NCBI GenBank assembly: GCA_028285105.1
Contig: JANQQE010000011.1
Location: 124,001 to 188,000 of the forward strand
Direction of reading: 5' to 3'
DNA: 64,000 nt
Source: Alphaproteobacteria bacterium
GTDB taxonomy: Bacteria > Planctomycetota > Phycisphaerae > UBA1845
Under the pieces are notes generated by a model. The model did not search any database. It was not told the origin of the DNA and was given only the letters and a program-made list of their open reading frames with translations. Both the position numbers and the translations under genes were made by a program. Below, in pieces: positions 1 through 8,235 of the stretch (position 1 is its first letter; the number at the start of each line of letters is the position of its first letter).

Positions 1-63
1 ATGCGAAATTGACACGCGGTAGTACACGTGCAATCCGCATGCCAGAACGCGCCGGAAATCGGA

Positions 64-1374
64 TCAGATTTGCTCCAACGCCAGCTTCAAATCGTCGATG
101 ATGTCGTCGCGGTCCTCCAAACCGACGCTGATGCGGCATCCACCTGGAACGATACCGCGTTCACGTTTTTCGGCGTCGGGAAGCGATGAGTGCGTCATGT
201 TGTAGGGGCACTCGATCAACGTCTTAATTTGCCCGAGCGATACCGCCAGCGTGATGCAATACGAATTTTCGGCGATCCAATCGATGAGCTTTGCGGCAGG
301 CGTGCCGGTTCCGTCTTTGTCTTTGACTTCGAAATAGACCATCGAACCCGGTGCAAACCGATTGCGATAATCGCGCATCTGTTTTTGCGCAAGTCGATGC
401 TGCGGAAATGTTTCCAATCCTGGATACAACACCCGTTCGATTTTTGGATGATCAGCAAGAAACGTTGCCACCCGAATTGCGCTGCTTTGATAGTTCACCA
501 TTCGCGTTGCCAGCGAAGGCAAGCCATAAACCAGGGTTGGCCACGCCGATCTTGGAGCGAGCGAACCACCGAAATCTTTGCGGTAGAAAATTAGCGGATC
601 GTGCAACGATTTCGGGCCAATGACCGCGCCGCCAACATCGGTGCCGAATCCACCGATCGCTTTGGTCAAACTGCAACAGACAACATCGGCACCGAGTTCG
701 AGAGGTCGTTGGCAGAACGGCGTGGCAAACGTATTGTCAACGACGATCCGCACCTTCTGCTCTTCTAGCCGATCCATGTTCGCCTCGTCAGCAACCTTTC
801 GCATTTCGGCAATGTCAATGATCGTCAGATCCGGATTCACGGGCGTTTCGAAATACAGCACACGTGTGTGCGGTGTGATCGCCGCGCGGACGGCATCGGG
901 ATCGGTCATGTCCACCAGCGATGCGTCAATGCGTAAGCGTGGCAGCCAATTGGTCACCAACGAATACGTACATCCGTAGAGCACTTTATGGGCCACGAGA
1001 TGTTCTCCTGAACGGATGAGCGTTCCGAGCGTCGCGTAAATTGCGGCCATCCCCGATGCGAAGGCGAGCGCCATTTCACCTCCTTCTGCGGTAGCGATAT
1101 TGTCTTCCAACATGCCCCGTGTGGGATCGTCGAGTCTGTCGTACACATGGGTCGGCACTTGGCGCGAGTCGCCATCCGGCGTGTGTGCAAACTCCGTGAA
1201 ACCCTGCGCACCACGTTTGACTGAATCCAGGCGAAAGGCAGCGCTACAGGATTGAGGAGGAACGACATGGTGCGAAAAATCCAAACGATCGGTCGGGCTG
1301 TGACCGTGTATCAAGCGGGTGCGAATTCGATGCGACGACTCGGGACATTCCGGAGAATCGTTTTGATTCGACAT
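64..1374 (-). CDS. Cys/Met-metabolism PLP-dependent enzyme (cystathionine gamma-synthase / methionine gamma-lyase family)
   Basis: This 436-residue protein is a fold-type I PLP enzyme of the trans-sulfuration family. The N-terminal third has the substrate-loop region with YDRLDDPTR, then the cofactor-phosphate segment SGMAAIYATLG. The PLP Asp lies in VDNTFATPFCQ, and the Schiff-base Lys, about residue 238, in SLTKAIGG. The C-terminal domain contains SLGQIKTLIECP and SVGLED. The ATG at 1374 is preferred over an upstream start because GGAGG lies seven bases before it. It is the last gene after the dihydroorotate-dehydrogenase-like gene and nifJ on the same strand, with gaps under 20 bases, so one transcript is likely. 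Whether it is a gamma-synthase, a gamma-lyase or an O-acylhomoserine sulfhydrylase cannot be decided from the sequence. The link to PFOR suggests a catabolic lyase that feeds 2-oxoacids, which is inference. Confidence 0.9.
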   Translation of the reverse strand: MSNQNDSPECPESSHRIRTRLIHGHSPTDRLDFSHHVVPPQSCSAAFRLDSVKRGAQGFTEFAHTPDGDSRQVPTHVYDRLDDPTRGMLEDNIATAEGGEMALAFASGMAAIYATLGTLIRSGEHLVAHKVLYGCTYSLVTNWLPRLRIDASLVDMTDPDAVRAAITPHTRVLYFETPVNPDLTIIDIAEMRKVADEANMDRLEEQKVRIVVDNTFATPFCQRPLELGADVVCCSLTKAIGGFGTDVGGAVIGPKSLHDPLIFYRKDFGGSLAPRSAWPTLVYGLPSLATRMVNYQSSAIRVATFLADHPKIERVLYPGLETFPQHRLAQKQMRDYRNRFAPGSMVYFEVKDKDGTGTPAAKLIDWIAENSYCITLAVSLGQIKTLIECPYNMTHSSLPDAEKRERGIVPGGCRISVGLEDRDDIIDDLKLALEQI

Positions 1375-1388
1375 ACAACACCTCCATA

Positions 1389-2387
1389 TTAGACGAACGG
1401 TCGAAAGGTGTTGAGCTCCCTCATGTAGTTGCCCCTTTCGAACGCTGTCGGGTTGGGACATGTGACCTGGTTCATGCTTCCCTGCATTTGCTTAACGCTG
1501 TGATACTCGTGATCTTCCATCCACTCGCGCATGCCTTCGAGAATGAACTGGATTGAAGGGACACCGTTTCGAAGCAACGTCGCGCAAAGCATGGTGACGT
1601 CGGCACCGGCCATCATCATTTTCAGAACGTCGAACGATGTGTACACGCCGGTCGTCGCGGCGAGAGATGCATCGAGGTGGGCGTCGAGGATGGCAATCCA
1701 GCGAAGAGGCAGGCGCATCTCGTGAGGTGCGCTAAAACGCAGGTCGGAAACGATCTCCAGTTCTTCGAGGTCGATGTCGGGCTGATAGAAGCGATTGAAT
1801 AAGACGAGACCGTCCGCGCCTGCATCTTCAAGCTGCTGAGCAAAGTGGGCCATCGCGCTGAAGTACGGACCGAGCTTGACCGCCACGGGAATCGTGACGG
1901 CTTTCTTCACCGCTTCCAGAATGTCGATATGACGTTGCTCGATGTCCCGTCCCGATGTTTCGACGTCGGCTGCAACGAGATAGACGTTCAGTTCGATGCC
2001 ATCGGCACCGGCGTCCTGCATCATGCGGGCGTGTTCCACCCAGCCACCCACCGACGCACCATTGAGACTTCCGATGACGGGGATATCAACGGCTTGCTTC
2101 ACCTTGGCCAGGTTCTCGATGTATTCGTCGGGACCGCGCGGAAACCCCAGGTGGTGCGGCATGTACGAGAGCGCTTCGGCGAAGCTATCGGTCCCGTAAT
2201 CCATGTAATGATCGTGCGCGACCGCGTCGTTTTCGATCTGCTCCTGAAAGAGCGAGTACATCACGATCGCCGCAGCCCCTGCATCTTCCAGTTCGCGGCA
2301 TGAGTCGAGGCTGCGACTGAGCGGGGACGCGCCGGCGACCAACGGGTTCTTCAATTCCATTCCGAGATACGTTGTAGACAGGTCCAT
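1389..2387 (-). CDS. Dihydroorotate dehydrogenase-like TIM-barrel flavoprotein
   Basis: A 332-residue protein with the class 1 dihydroorotate dehydrogenase fold. It starts with MDLSTTYLGMELKNPLVAGA, as in this family, followed by GSLNGASVGGW, the KLGPYFS strand and a phosphate-binding C-terminal part. True class 1 enzymes carry a NxSCPN motif with the catalytic Cys; here the matching place reads ELNVYLVAAD, with no Cys or Ser, so pyrimidine synthesis is doubtful. It sits 17 bases downstream of the pyruvate:ferredoxin oxidoreductase gene and 14 bases upstream of the PLP-enzyme start. Proteins of this type are known as neighbours of nifJ in several bacteria. An FMN-dependent redox role connected to ferredoxin is possible but is inference. 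Confidence 0.85.
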   Translation of the reverse strand: MDLSTTYLGMELKNPLVAGASPLSRSLDSCRELEDAGAAAIVMYSLFQEQIENDAVAHDHYMDYGTDSFAEALSYMPHHLGFPRGPDEYIENLAKVKQAVDIPVIGSLNGASVGGWVEHARMMQDAGADGIELNVYLVAADVETSGRDIEQRHIDILEAVKKAVTIPVAVKLGPYFSAMAHFAQQLEDAGADGLVLFNRFYQPDIDLEELEIVSDLRFSAPHEMRLPLRWIAILDAHLDASLAATTGVYTSFDVLKMMMAGADVTMLCATLLRNGVPSIQFILEGMREWMEDHEYHSVKQMQGSMNQVTCPNPTAFERGNYMRELNTFRPFV

Positions 2388-2404
2388 GACAACGCTCCTG
2401 GGGC

Positions 2405-5400
2405 TTATGAGCCAGCCGCCGCGGTTTCCTTTTTCCCTTGCTTCGCCGGTTCGTCGGTTTTCGGTTTATGGGTTCCGGCGATATCTTCGTAGAACGCCCG
2501 CTGCCGGGCGATTTCAATCTGTTGCGTCTTTCGCAGCGATGCGGCCCGTTTCCCATCCGTTCGATCGAGAACGGCGAATCGGTTTTCCAACCGGGTAAAC
2601 TCGGCGAGCGGGATTTTCGCTGCCGGTGAGTCGAGGTGAAGGGCCCGCTGCGACTCGGCCACGCGCCTTGGGTCGAAGCGATACAGCGGCCAATACCCGC
2701 TCTTGACCGCCGCCTGCTGATTTTTCATCGCGGTGGTCATGTTGATGCCGTGGGCGATGCAGTGGCTGTAGGCGATGATCAGCGACGGACCGTCGAACGA
2801 TTCGGCTTCCATGAATGCCTTCACGCATTGATTGTCATTGGCGCCCATCGCAACCTTGGCGACGTACACGTTCCCGTAACTCATCGCCATGAGGCCCAGA
2901 TCTTTCTTGCCCGCCGGTTTGCCTGCGGCTGCGAATTTGGCGACGGCACCGCGCGGCGTGGCTTTTGAGCATTGCCCGCCGGTGTTGGAGTAAACCTCCG
3001 TATCGAGTACCAGCACGTTGACGTTCGCACCCGAGGCGAGCACATGGTCCAACCCACCAAATCCGATGTCATACGCCCAACCGTCTCCGCCAACGATCCA
3101 CACGCTGCGCTTGACCATCGTGTCGATGACGCTCAACAGGCTTTTCGCCTCGATGCTTTCATTCTCGTCGAGGGCAACCTTCACGCGGGCGACGCGTTCG
3201 CGCTGGGCGATGATGCCGGATTCCGTACTCTGGTCGGCATTGATGATCGACTGCACCAGATCGTCGCCGATGGTGCCGGACAACTGCTCGAGCAATTCGA
3301 TGGCGAATTGTTGCTGCTTGTCGATCGCCACGCGGAAACCCAAACCGAATTCGGCGTTGTCCTCAAACAGCGAGTTCGACCATGCCGGTCCGCGACCGTC
3401 TCGGTTGGTGGTCCATGGCGTCGTCGGCAGGTTGCCGCCATAGATCGACGAGCATCCGGTGGCGTTGGCGACGACAGCCCGATCGCCGAACAGTTGGCTC
3501 ATCAGTTTGACATAAGGCGTTTCACCACAGCCGGCACACGCGCCGGAAAATTCGAAAAGCGGTTCGAGGAACTGCGAACCCTTGACGGAATCGACCTTCA
3601 GTTCCGTACGATCGAACTCGGGGATGTCGAGGAAGAACTCGAAGCTTTCGCGCTCCGGTTCGAGGTGCTCTTCGATCGGGAGCATGGTGATTGCTTTGAA
3701 CTTCGGCATTGCCTTATTCTTCGCCGGGCAGATGTCCACGCAGATCCCGCAACCTGTGCAGTCCTGCGGTGCAACCTGGATCGTGAACTTCAGATCGCTA
3801 TATTCCTTGCCCTTCGCCGGTGCCGATTTGAATTGTGCTGGTGCGCTTGCAAGGCAGTCTTCCTCGAAAGCCTTCATCCGAATCGACGCATGGGGGCAGA
3901 CCATCGCGCACTTGCCGCACTGGATGCAAACGACTTCATCCCAGATCGGGATTTCCTTGGCGATGGTGCGCTTCTCCCACTTCGCCGTTGCGGTTGGGAA
4001 CGTTCCATCGACCGGCATCGCACTGACCGGGAGCAGGTCGCCTTTGTCGGCGATGATTTGTGCGGTCAACGATTTTACGAAGGCGGGCGCTTTGTCGGAA
4101 ACCGCGGGCAGTCGCGTAATGGCGCTCGTTACGGAACCCGGCACCGGTATTTCGTGCAGATTTTCCAGCGCGCTATCGACCGCGCGGAAGTTCATTTCGA
4201 CGACTTTCTCGCCTTTACCGCCGTACGACTTTTTGATCGCCTTCTTGATATGGGCGATGGCTTCGTCGCGCGGCAGCACACCCGAGATCGCAAAGAAGCA
4301 CGATTGCATCAGCGTATTGATGCGTCCGCCGAGTCCGATCTTGCTGGCCACCTCATATGCGTCAATGGCGTACAGTTTGAGTTTCTTGTCGATGATCGCC
4401 TGCTGCACTTCCCTGGGCAGCCGATCCCACACTTCGTTCGATTCAGCACCGATGTTGAGCAACAGCGTCGCACCCGGTTCGACGATGTCGAGGATGTCGT
4501 ACTTCTTGAGAAACTGTTCGTGATGGACGGCTGCGAAGTTGGCCCGGTCGATCAGGTACGACGACTGGATCGGTCGCGGCCCAAACCGCAGGTGCGAGGT
4601 CGTGACCGAACCGGCTTTTTTCGAGTCGTAGACGAAATAGCCCTGGGCGAAGTTGTTAGTTTCTTCACCGATGATCTTGATGGAGTTTTTGTTGGCTCCG
4701 ACGGTTCCATCCGAGCCAAGTCCATAGAACACTGCCCGCACCACATCATCCGATTCCGTGGAGAACTTCTCATCGTATTCAAGCGACAAGTGGGTCACGT
4801 CGTCGTGAATGCCGACGGTGAAGTGATTATTCGGTTGCGGTTTCGTCAGTTCGTCGAAGATGCCTTTGACCATCGCCGGTGAGAATTCCTTCGACGATAA
4901 ACCATAGCGACCGCCGACGATCATCGGGTGGGTCTTGAAACCGTTGCGTCCGGCAACGAATTGTTCCGCAATGGTCGTGACCACATCCTGATACAGCGGT
5001 TCGCCCATCGCCCCTGGCTCCTTGGTGCGGTCGAGTACGGCGACCTTTTGAACGCTGTTGGGTAGGGCTGCGATCAGTGCCTTGCTGTCGAACGGGCGGT
5101 AGAGTCGCACCTTGACGAGGCCGATTTTCTCGCCGGCAGCGACGAGGTGATTCACCGTTTCATGAGCGGCTTCTGCGCCGGATCCCATCATCACGATCAC
5201 GCGCTCGGCATCGGGCGCACCCACGTAATCGAAAAGCCGATACGACCTGCCGGTGATTTCGCCGAATCGGTCCATCATCTGCTGCACGATGTCTGGACAG
5301 TTCGCGTAGAACAGGTTGCACGCCTCGCGCGCTTGAAAGAAAACATCCGGATTTTGTGCCGAACCACGAAGCACCGGATGATCCGGCGAGAGTCCCCGAC

Positions 5401-6001
5401 TGCGATGATCGAGGATGCGATCGATGTTGATGAGTTTCTGGAGTTGCTCGTCGGTGAGCGCTTCAATCTTGGAAACTTCGTGCGACGTTCGGAAACCATC
5501 GAAGAAATGGATGAACGGGATGCGCGCTTCGAGTGTGGCTGCGTGCGCGATGGCGGCCATGTCGGTGACTTCCTGAACCGATCCCGACGACAACATCGCC
5601 CATCCGGTCGAGCGAGTGGCCATCACATCGCTGTGGTCGCCAAAGATGGAAAGGGCGTGGGCTGCGATTGATCGGGCGCTGACATGAAAGACTGCCGGCG
5701 TCAGTTCGCCCGCGATCTTGAACATGTTGGGGATCATCAAGAGCAATCCCTGCGAGGCAGTGAACGTCGTCGTCAGCGCACCGATCTGCACTGAACCATG
5801 CAGCGCGCCAGCCGCTCCGCCCTCGCTCTGCATTTCGACAACTCTCGGCACCGTGCCCCAAAGGTTATGAAGACCTTGGGCTACCCACGCGTCGGAAAGC
5901 TCTCCCATGCCCGAGCTTGGCGTGATCGGGTAGATCGCGATGATCTCACTCGCCCGATAGGCAACGCGTGCAGCGGCTTCGTTTCCGTCGATGGTGATCA
6001 T
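2405..6001 (-). CDS. nifJ: Pyruvate:ferredoxin (flavodoxin) oxidoreductase, single-chain
   Basis: This 1198-residue enzyme oxidises pyruvate with CoA to acetyl-CoA and CO2 and reduces ferredoxin or flavodoxin. Its length fits the fused homodimeric type. The order is: pyrimidine-side TPP domain with IIAIYPITPSSGMGE near residue 25, transketolase C-terminal-like domain, gamma domain (about 420-640), an 8Fe-ferredoxin domain with CIQCGKCAMVCPH (about 690) and CTGCGICVDICPAKN (about 745), and the TPP-binding domain with CAGCGETPY (about 818), ATGCSSIYGGNLPTTPW and GGDGWAYDIGFGG (about 970). The start at 6001 gives the usual N-terminus MITIDGNEAA and has GAGGG eight bases upstream; an upstream ATG at 6064 would add 21 unusual residues. 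It leads the three-gene minus-strand operon. The enzyme is oxygen-sensitive in most species, so a facultative or anaerobic niche is likely. Confidence 0.97.
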   Translation of the reverse strand: MITIDGNEAAARVAYRASEIIAIYPITPSSGMGELSDAWVAQGLHNLWGTVPRVVEMQSEGGAAGALHGSVQIGALTTTFTASQGLLLMIPNMFKIAGELTPAVFHVSARSIAAHALSIFGDHSDVMATRSTGWAMLSSGSVQEVTDMAAIAHAATLEARIPFIHFFDGFRTSHEVSKIEALTDEQLQKLINIDRILDHRSRGLSPDHPVLRGSAQNPDVFFQAREACNLFYANCPDIVQQMMDRFGEITGRSYRLFDYVGAPDAERVIVMMGSGAEAAHETVNHLVAAGEKIGLVKVRLYRPFDSKALIAALPNSVQKVAVLDRTKEPGAMGEPLYQDVVTTIAEQFVAGRNGFKTHPMIVGGRYGLSSKEFSPAMVKGIFDELTKPQPNNHFTVGIHDDVTHLSLEYDEKFSTESDDVVRAVFYGLGSDGTVGANKNSIKIIGEETNNFAQGYFVYDSKKAGSVTTSHLRFGPRPIQSSYLIDRANFAAVHHEQFLKKYDILDIVEPGATLLLNIGAESNEVWDRLPREVQQAIIDKKLKLYAIDAYEVASKIGLGGRINTLMQSCFFAISGVLPRDEAIAHIKKAIKKSYGGKGEKVVEMNFRAVDSALENLHEIPVPGSVTSAITRLPAVSDKAPAFVKSLTAQIIADKGDLLPVSAMPVDGTFPTATAKWEKRTIAKEIPIWDEVVCIQCGKCAMVCPHASIRMKAFEEDCLASAPAQFKSAPAKGKEYSDLKFTIQVAPQDCTGCGICVDICPAKNKAMPKFKAITMLPIEEHLEPERESFEFFLDIPEFDRTELKVDSVKGSQFLEPLFEFSGACAGCGETPYVKLMSQLFGDRAVVANATGCSSIYGGNLPTTPWTTNRDGRGPAWSNSLFEDNAEFGLGFRVAIDKQQQFAIELLEQLSGTIGDDLVQSIINADQSTESGIIAQRERVARVKVALDENESIEAKSLLSVIDTMVKRSVWIVGGDGWAYDIGFGGLDHVLASGANVNVLVLDTEVYSNTGGQCSKATPRGAVAKFAAAGKPAGKKDLGLMAMSYGNVYVAKVAMGANDNQCVKAFMEAESFDGPSLIIAYSHCIAHGINMTTAMKNQQAAVKSGYWPLYRFDPRRVAESQRALHLDSPAAKIPLAEFTRLENRFAVLDRTDGKRAASLRKTQQIEIARQRAFYEDIAGTHKPKTDEPAKQGKKETAAAGS

Positions 6002-6016
6002 TGGGCAGCCCTCATG

Positions 6017-6091
6017 GATCCAATTGAAGTTGCGCTGATGTCCCTTTACGTAGGACGATTGCATCTCTCATGCCACAGAATCAATTGGATC
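6017..6091. promoter_or_regulatory. Paired CAATTG inverted repeat upstream of nifJ
   Basis: GATCCAATTGA at 6017-6027 and its exact inverse TCAATTGGATC at 6081-6091 flank 53 bases in the leader between nifJ and the divergent 6139 gene. Each copy also has the palindromic core CAATTG. The nearer copy is only about 15 bases from the nifJ start. This could be an operator pair or a long-range RNA hairpin. No known regulator site was recognised. Confidence 0.35.
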
Positions 6092-6138
6092 ATTTGGCAC
6101 ATCACTTGCTTGGTTAAAAAGGACGTGCGAGCAATCGA

Positions 6139-6531
6139 ATGCGCCGAAACACGCTCAATTTCGTAGTAGATTCATTGGCGTTGATATCGACGTTGGGCAT
6201 GGTCCTAACCGGTTCTGTGATACGCTACGTCTTGCCGCCTGGCTCTGACGGAAGTAACTGCAAGCCTCGCAAAACTCTTTGGGAATTGAGTCGCCACGAA
6301 TGGGGCGAATTGCATTTCTGGGTGGCGACCGTATGGGGGGGCTTAGTCCTCATACATTTGGCCTTCCATTGGTCTTGGGTTTGTGGAACTATCAACATCT
6401 GGCGAGGTCAGAAGCCAAGACTCTCAACGATTCATCGGGCAGGGTATTTCGTTGTGTTTTTGCTAGCCGTAGTTGGTCTGATCGTCGGCTTTATGATGCG
6501 TGCGGCGGACAGCGCCCACAGAGCGTTGTGA
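6139..6531 (+). CDS. Small membrane protein, DUF4405-like (flavinylation-associated cytochrome type)
   Basis: A 130-residue membrane protein with three hydrophobic segments, at about residues 8-28, 60-80 and 98-118. The central part, ELSRHEWGELHFWVATVWGG followed by LIHLAFHWSW, has the spaced His residues (HEWGELHFW, HLAFHW) seen in DUF4405 cytochrome-b-like proteins, which are thought to bind haem. It has no periplasmic FMN domain or flavin transferase beside it. It is divergent from nifJ, with 137 bases between the two starts. A role in membrane electron transfer is inference from the His pattern. The start ATG has no strong ribosome binding site, so the N-terminus is somewhat uncertain. 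290 bases without a recognised gene follow, up to the tRNA. Confidence 0.65.
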   Translation: MRRNTLNFVVDSLALISTLGMVLTGSVIRYVLPPGSDGSNCKPRKTLWELSRHEWGELHFWVATVWGGLVLIHLAFHWSWVCGTINIWRGQKPRLSTIHRAGYFVVFLLAVVGLIVGFMMRAADSAHRAL

Positions 6532-6783
6532 TAAGCCAGGTGACGCTAAGATAGTAAGATTCATTTGCTGCAAATCGTGTGAGTTCACGCACCTGATTTG
6601 GGGATTTGGCATCAGTGATGCGCTACTACAGCGTGAGAGCAGACGAGAGCCGTCGTGCAATGCAGGCCGTTCCCTTTGGCGACGACCGCACAGTTCAAAA
6701 GCACAAGAAGTCAGAAAGAAACAAACAAGCACAAAATAAGCACAATTCCGGCGGGCGGAAAATTGCATGATGCGCAAACACAA

Positions 6784-6810
6784 GGCAGCCAAGCGTTTAT
6801 GTTGGCTGCC
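6784..6810 (-). terminator. Likely terminator of tRNA-Ser
   Basis: GGCAGCCAA at 6784-6792 pairs perfectly with TTGGCTGCC at 6802-6810 across a nine-base loop. It lies 12 bases beyond the tRNA 3' end. Read on the minus strand it is followed by TTGTGTTTG, a weak T-rich stretch, so a rho-independent terminator or processing hairpin is likely. Confidence 0.6.
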
Positions 6811-6821
6811 TCAGCTACGAA

Positions 6822-6913
<92 letters not shown>

Positions 6914-7035
6914 AAAGTTTTTATTTTATAGAGGGTTACGACATACTCAATTCTGATCGACTTTGATGAAGACAATCGATCCGTTTGATATCCTGCTGCA
7001 TGATCTCGCAAACCGCATTCGGGAGGTTGTTCATC

Positions 7036-7700
7036 ATGGCGACCAAATCTCGTCACAAGCCAAAAAAGCCGTATCCATCATTTCCGTTGACGCCACATCT
7101 GAACGGGCAGTGGTGTAAGAAGATCCGAGGCAAGGTGCATTTCTTCGGAATATGGTCAAACCCGACGGGTGCATTTGCTGAATATCATGCCACATCTGCT
7201 GATTTACATGCTGGGCGTCAACCTCAACCTCAAACAGTATCGGGCGAGGGGTTTACCGTCAAGGATGCCTTCAACCAGTTCCTTAATTGTTCCTTAATTG
7301 GCAAAGGGAGAAGCTCGACAATGATGGAATCGGACTTCGCTGGTTTGAAGATTGTCGCTCCATCTTACTGGAATTCGCAACATCCATCGGGTAAGGGTTT
7401 GCTTGTAAATCAAGTCAGCCCGCTGGATTTTCAACGACATCCAAACCGGCTTGAAAACGCCTTGGTGTGTACGCTCTCCGAAGGCACATCACCGCAATCA
7501 AGGCCGTGTTCAAGTATGCGCATGAAATGGATTTGATGGAACAACCAGTGAAGTTTGGTGCCGATTATTCCATGCCTACTGCGACCCAAGCACGAAAGTC
7601 AAAACTACGCCGTGAACAATCTCACGGGAAGAAACTCGTTACAAAAGAAGAGGTGCATCGTCTATTAGAAGAAAGTCAAGACACGTTCTTACTCATCTGA
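7036..7700 (+). pseudogene. Broken tyrosine recombinase / phage-type integrase
   Basis: The reading frame from ATG 7036 (GGGAGG nine bases before it) encodes MATKSRHKPKKPYPSFPLTP and then a KKIRGKVHFFGIW segment and an SADLHAGRQP segment. This is the N-terminal DNA-binding part of the planctomycete tyrosine integrase family. Near 7455-7470 homology changes frame: the next part, HITAIKAVFKYAHEMDLMEQ (core-binding SAM-like domain), is in the +2 frame and runs to a stop at 7700, just after the linker EVHRLLEES. The catalytic domain with the Arg-His-Arg-Tyr residues is missing. So there is one frameshift and one truncation, and the protein cannot be active. It is probably the scar of an element once inserted next to tRNA-Ser. 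Confidence 0.8.
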
Positions 7701-7878
7701 ACTGTTCAATCTTTCAATCGTTTTGCATCGGCGATTGTTAATTTGGGTTGAGGTGATGGATTGCGCCAGACGTCTGTCACGTGTACGAGCCCCAATAGAA
7801 CTGTATGCAGACTTACACCCGGTCGGACAATTTGCGTCAGCAGAGTCAATTCTCAATCACTGATTTTGCAGTGGAGTA

Positions 7879-7908
7879 TTGACTTCGAGCGATTCAATTG
7901 TTGATAAT
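7879..7908 (+). promoter_or_regulatory. Candidate sigma-70 promoter
   Basis: TTGACT (7879-7884) and GATAAT (7903-7908) are separated by 18 bases. They match the -35 and -10 consensus at five of six positions each. Start of transcription would be near 7915. No gene begins soon after it; a strong terminator follows at 8017. Confidence 0.45.
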
Positions 7909-7914
7909 CAACCT

Positions 7915-8051
7915 ATCTGAGTTGATTCGGTTGCAAGGTTTGCCGAAGAATTGGGTCTTTTGGGGCTTGGGTATCGCGGTCGGCAACTGGGAGCCTGCTG
8001 CGAAAAGGGAAATGAGAGAGATGTGCGCTGTTCGCGCATATCTCTTTTTTT
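7915..8051 (+). ncRNA. Candidate small RNA or terminated leader
   Basis: About 137 bases between a good promoter and a strong terminator, with no convincing open frame. Inside, TTCGG and CCGAA can form a short stem near 7922-7942. No known RNA family was recognised. It could be a stand-alone small RNA, or an attenuated leader of the secreted-protein gene at 8236. In the rest of the 535-base gap (7701-8235) I see only a GGATCG/CGATCC hairpin near 8173-8191. Confidence 0.3.
8017..8051 (+). terminator. Strong rho-independent terminator
   Basis: AGAGATGTGCGC (8017-8028) pairs with GCGCATATCTCT (8034-8045), 12 pairs with one G-U, around a five-base loop. Seven T residues follow (8045-8051). Confidence 0.85.
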
Positions 8052-8235
8052 GCGCGCTGTGTATCTCGATTGTTGTTACTCGGATGTTCTGAGTTGGCGA
8101 GGAGACGCTTTTTCTCCTATGGATTCGAGTTGCGATCAATTCACGACGACTGTTCAACATCCAAGCCGCCGATGGATCGGTGGCGACGATCCAGAGGAAA
8201 AACGGACACGACACTTCAGTTAAGAGGGACGAAGC

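Noticed and set aside
2972-4882. A 636-codon open frame on the plus strand.
   Set aside because: It is antisense to the conserved nifJ gene, with Arg/Asp-biased composition typical of a reverse-strand shadow and no family resemblance.
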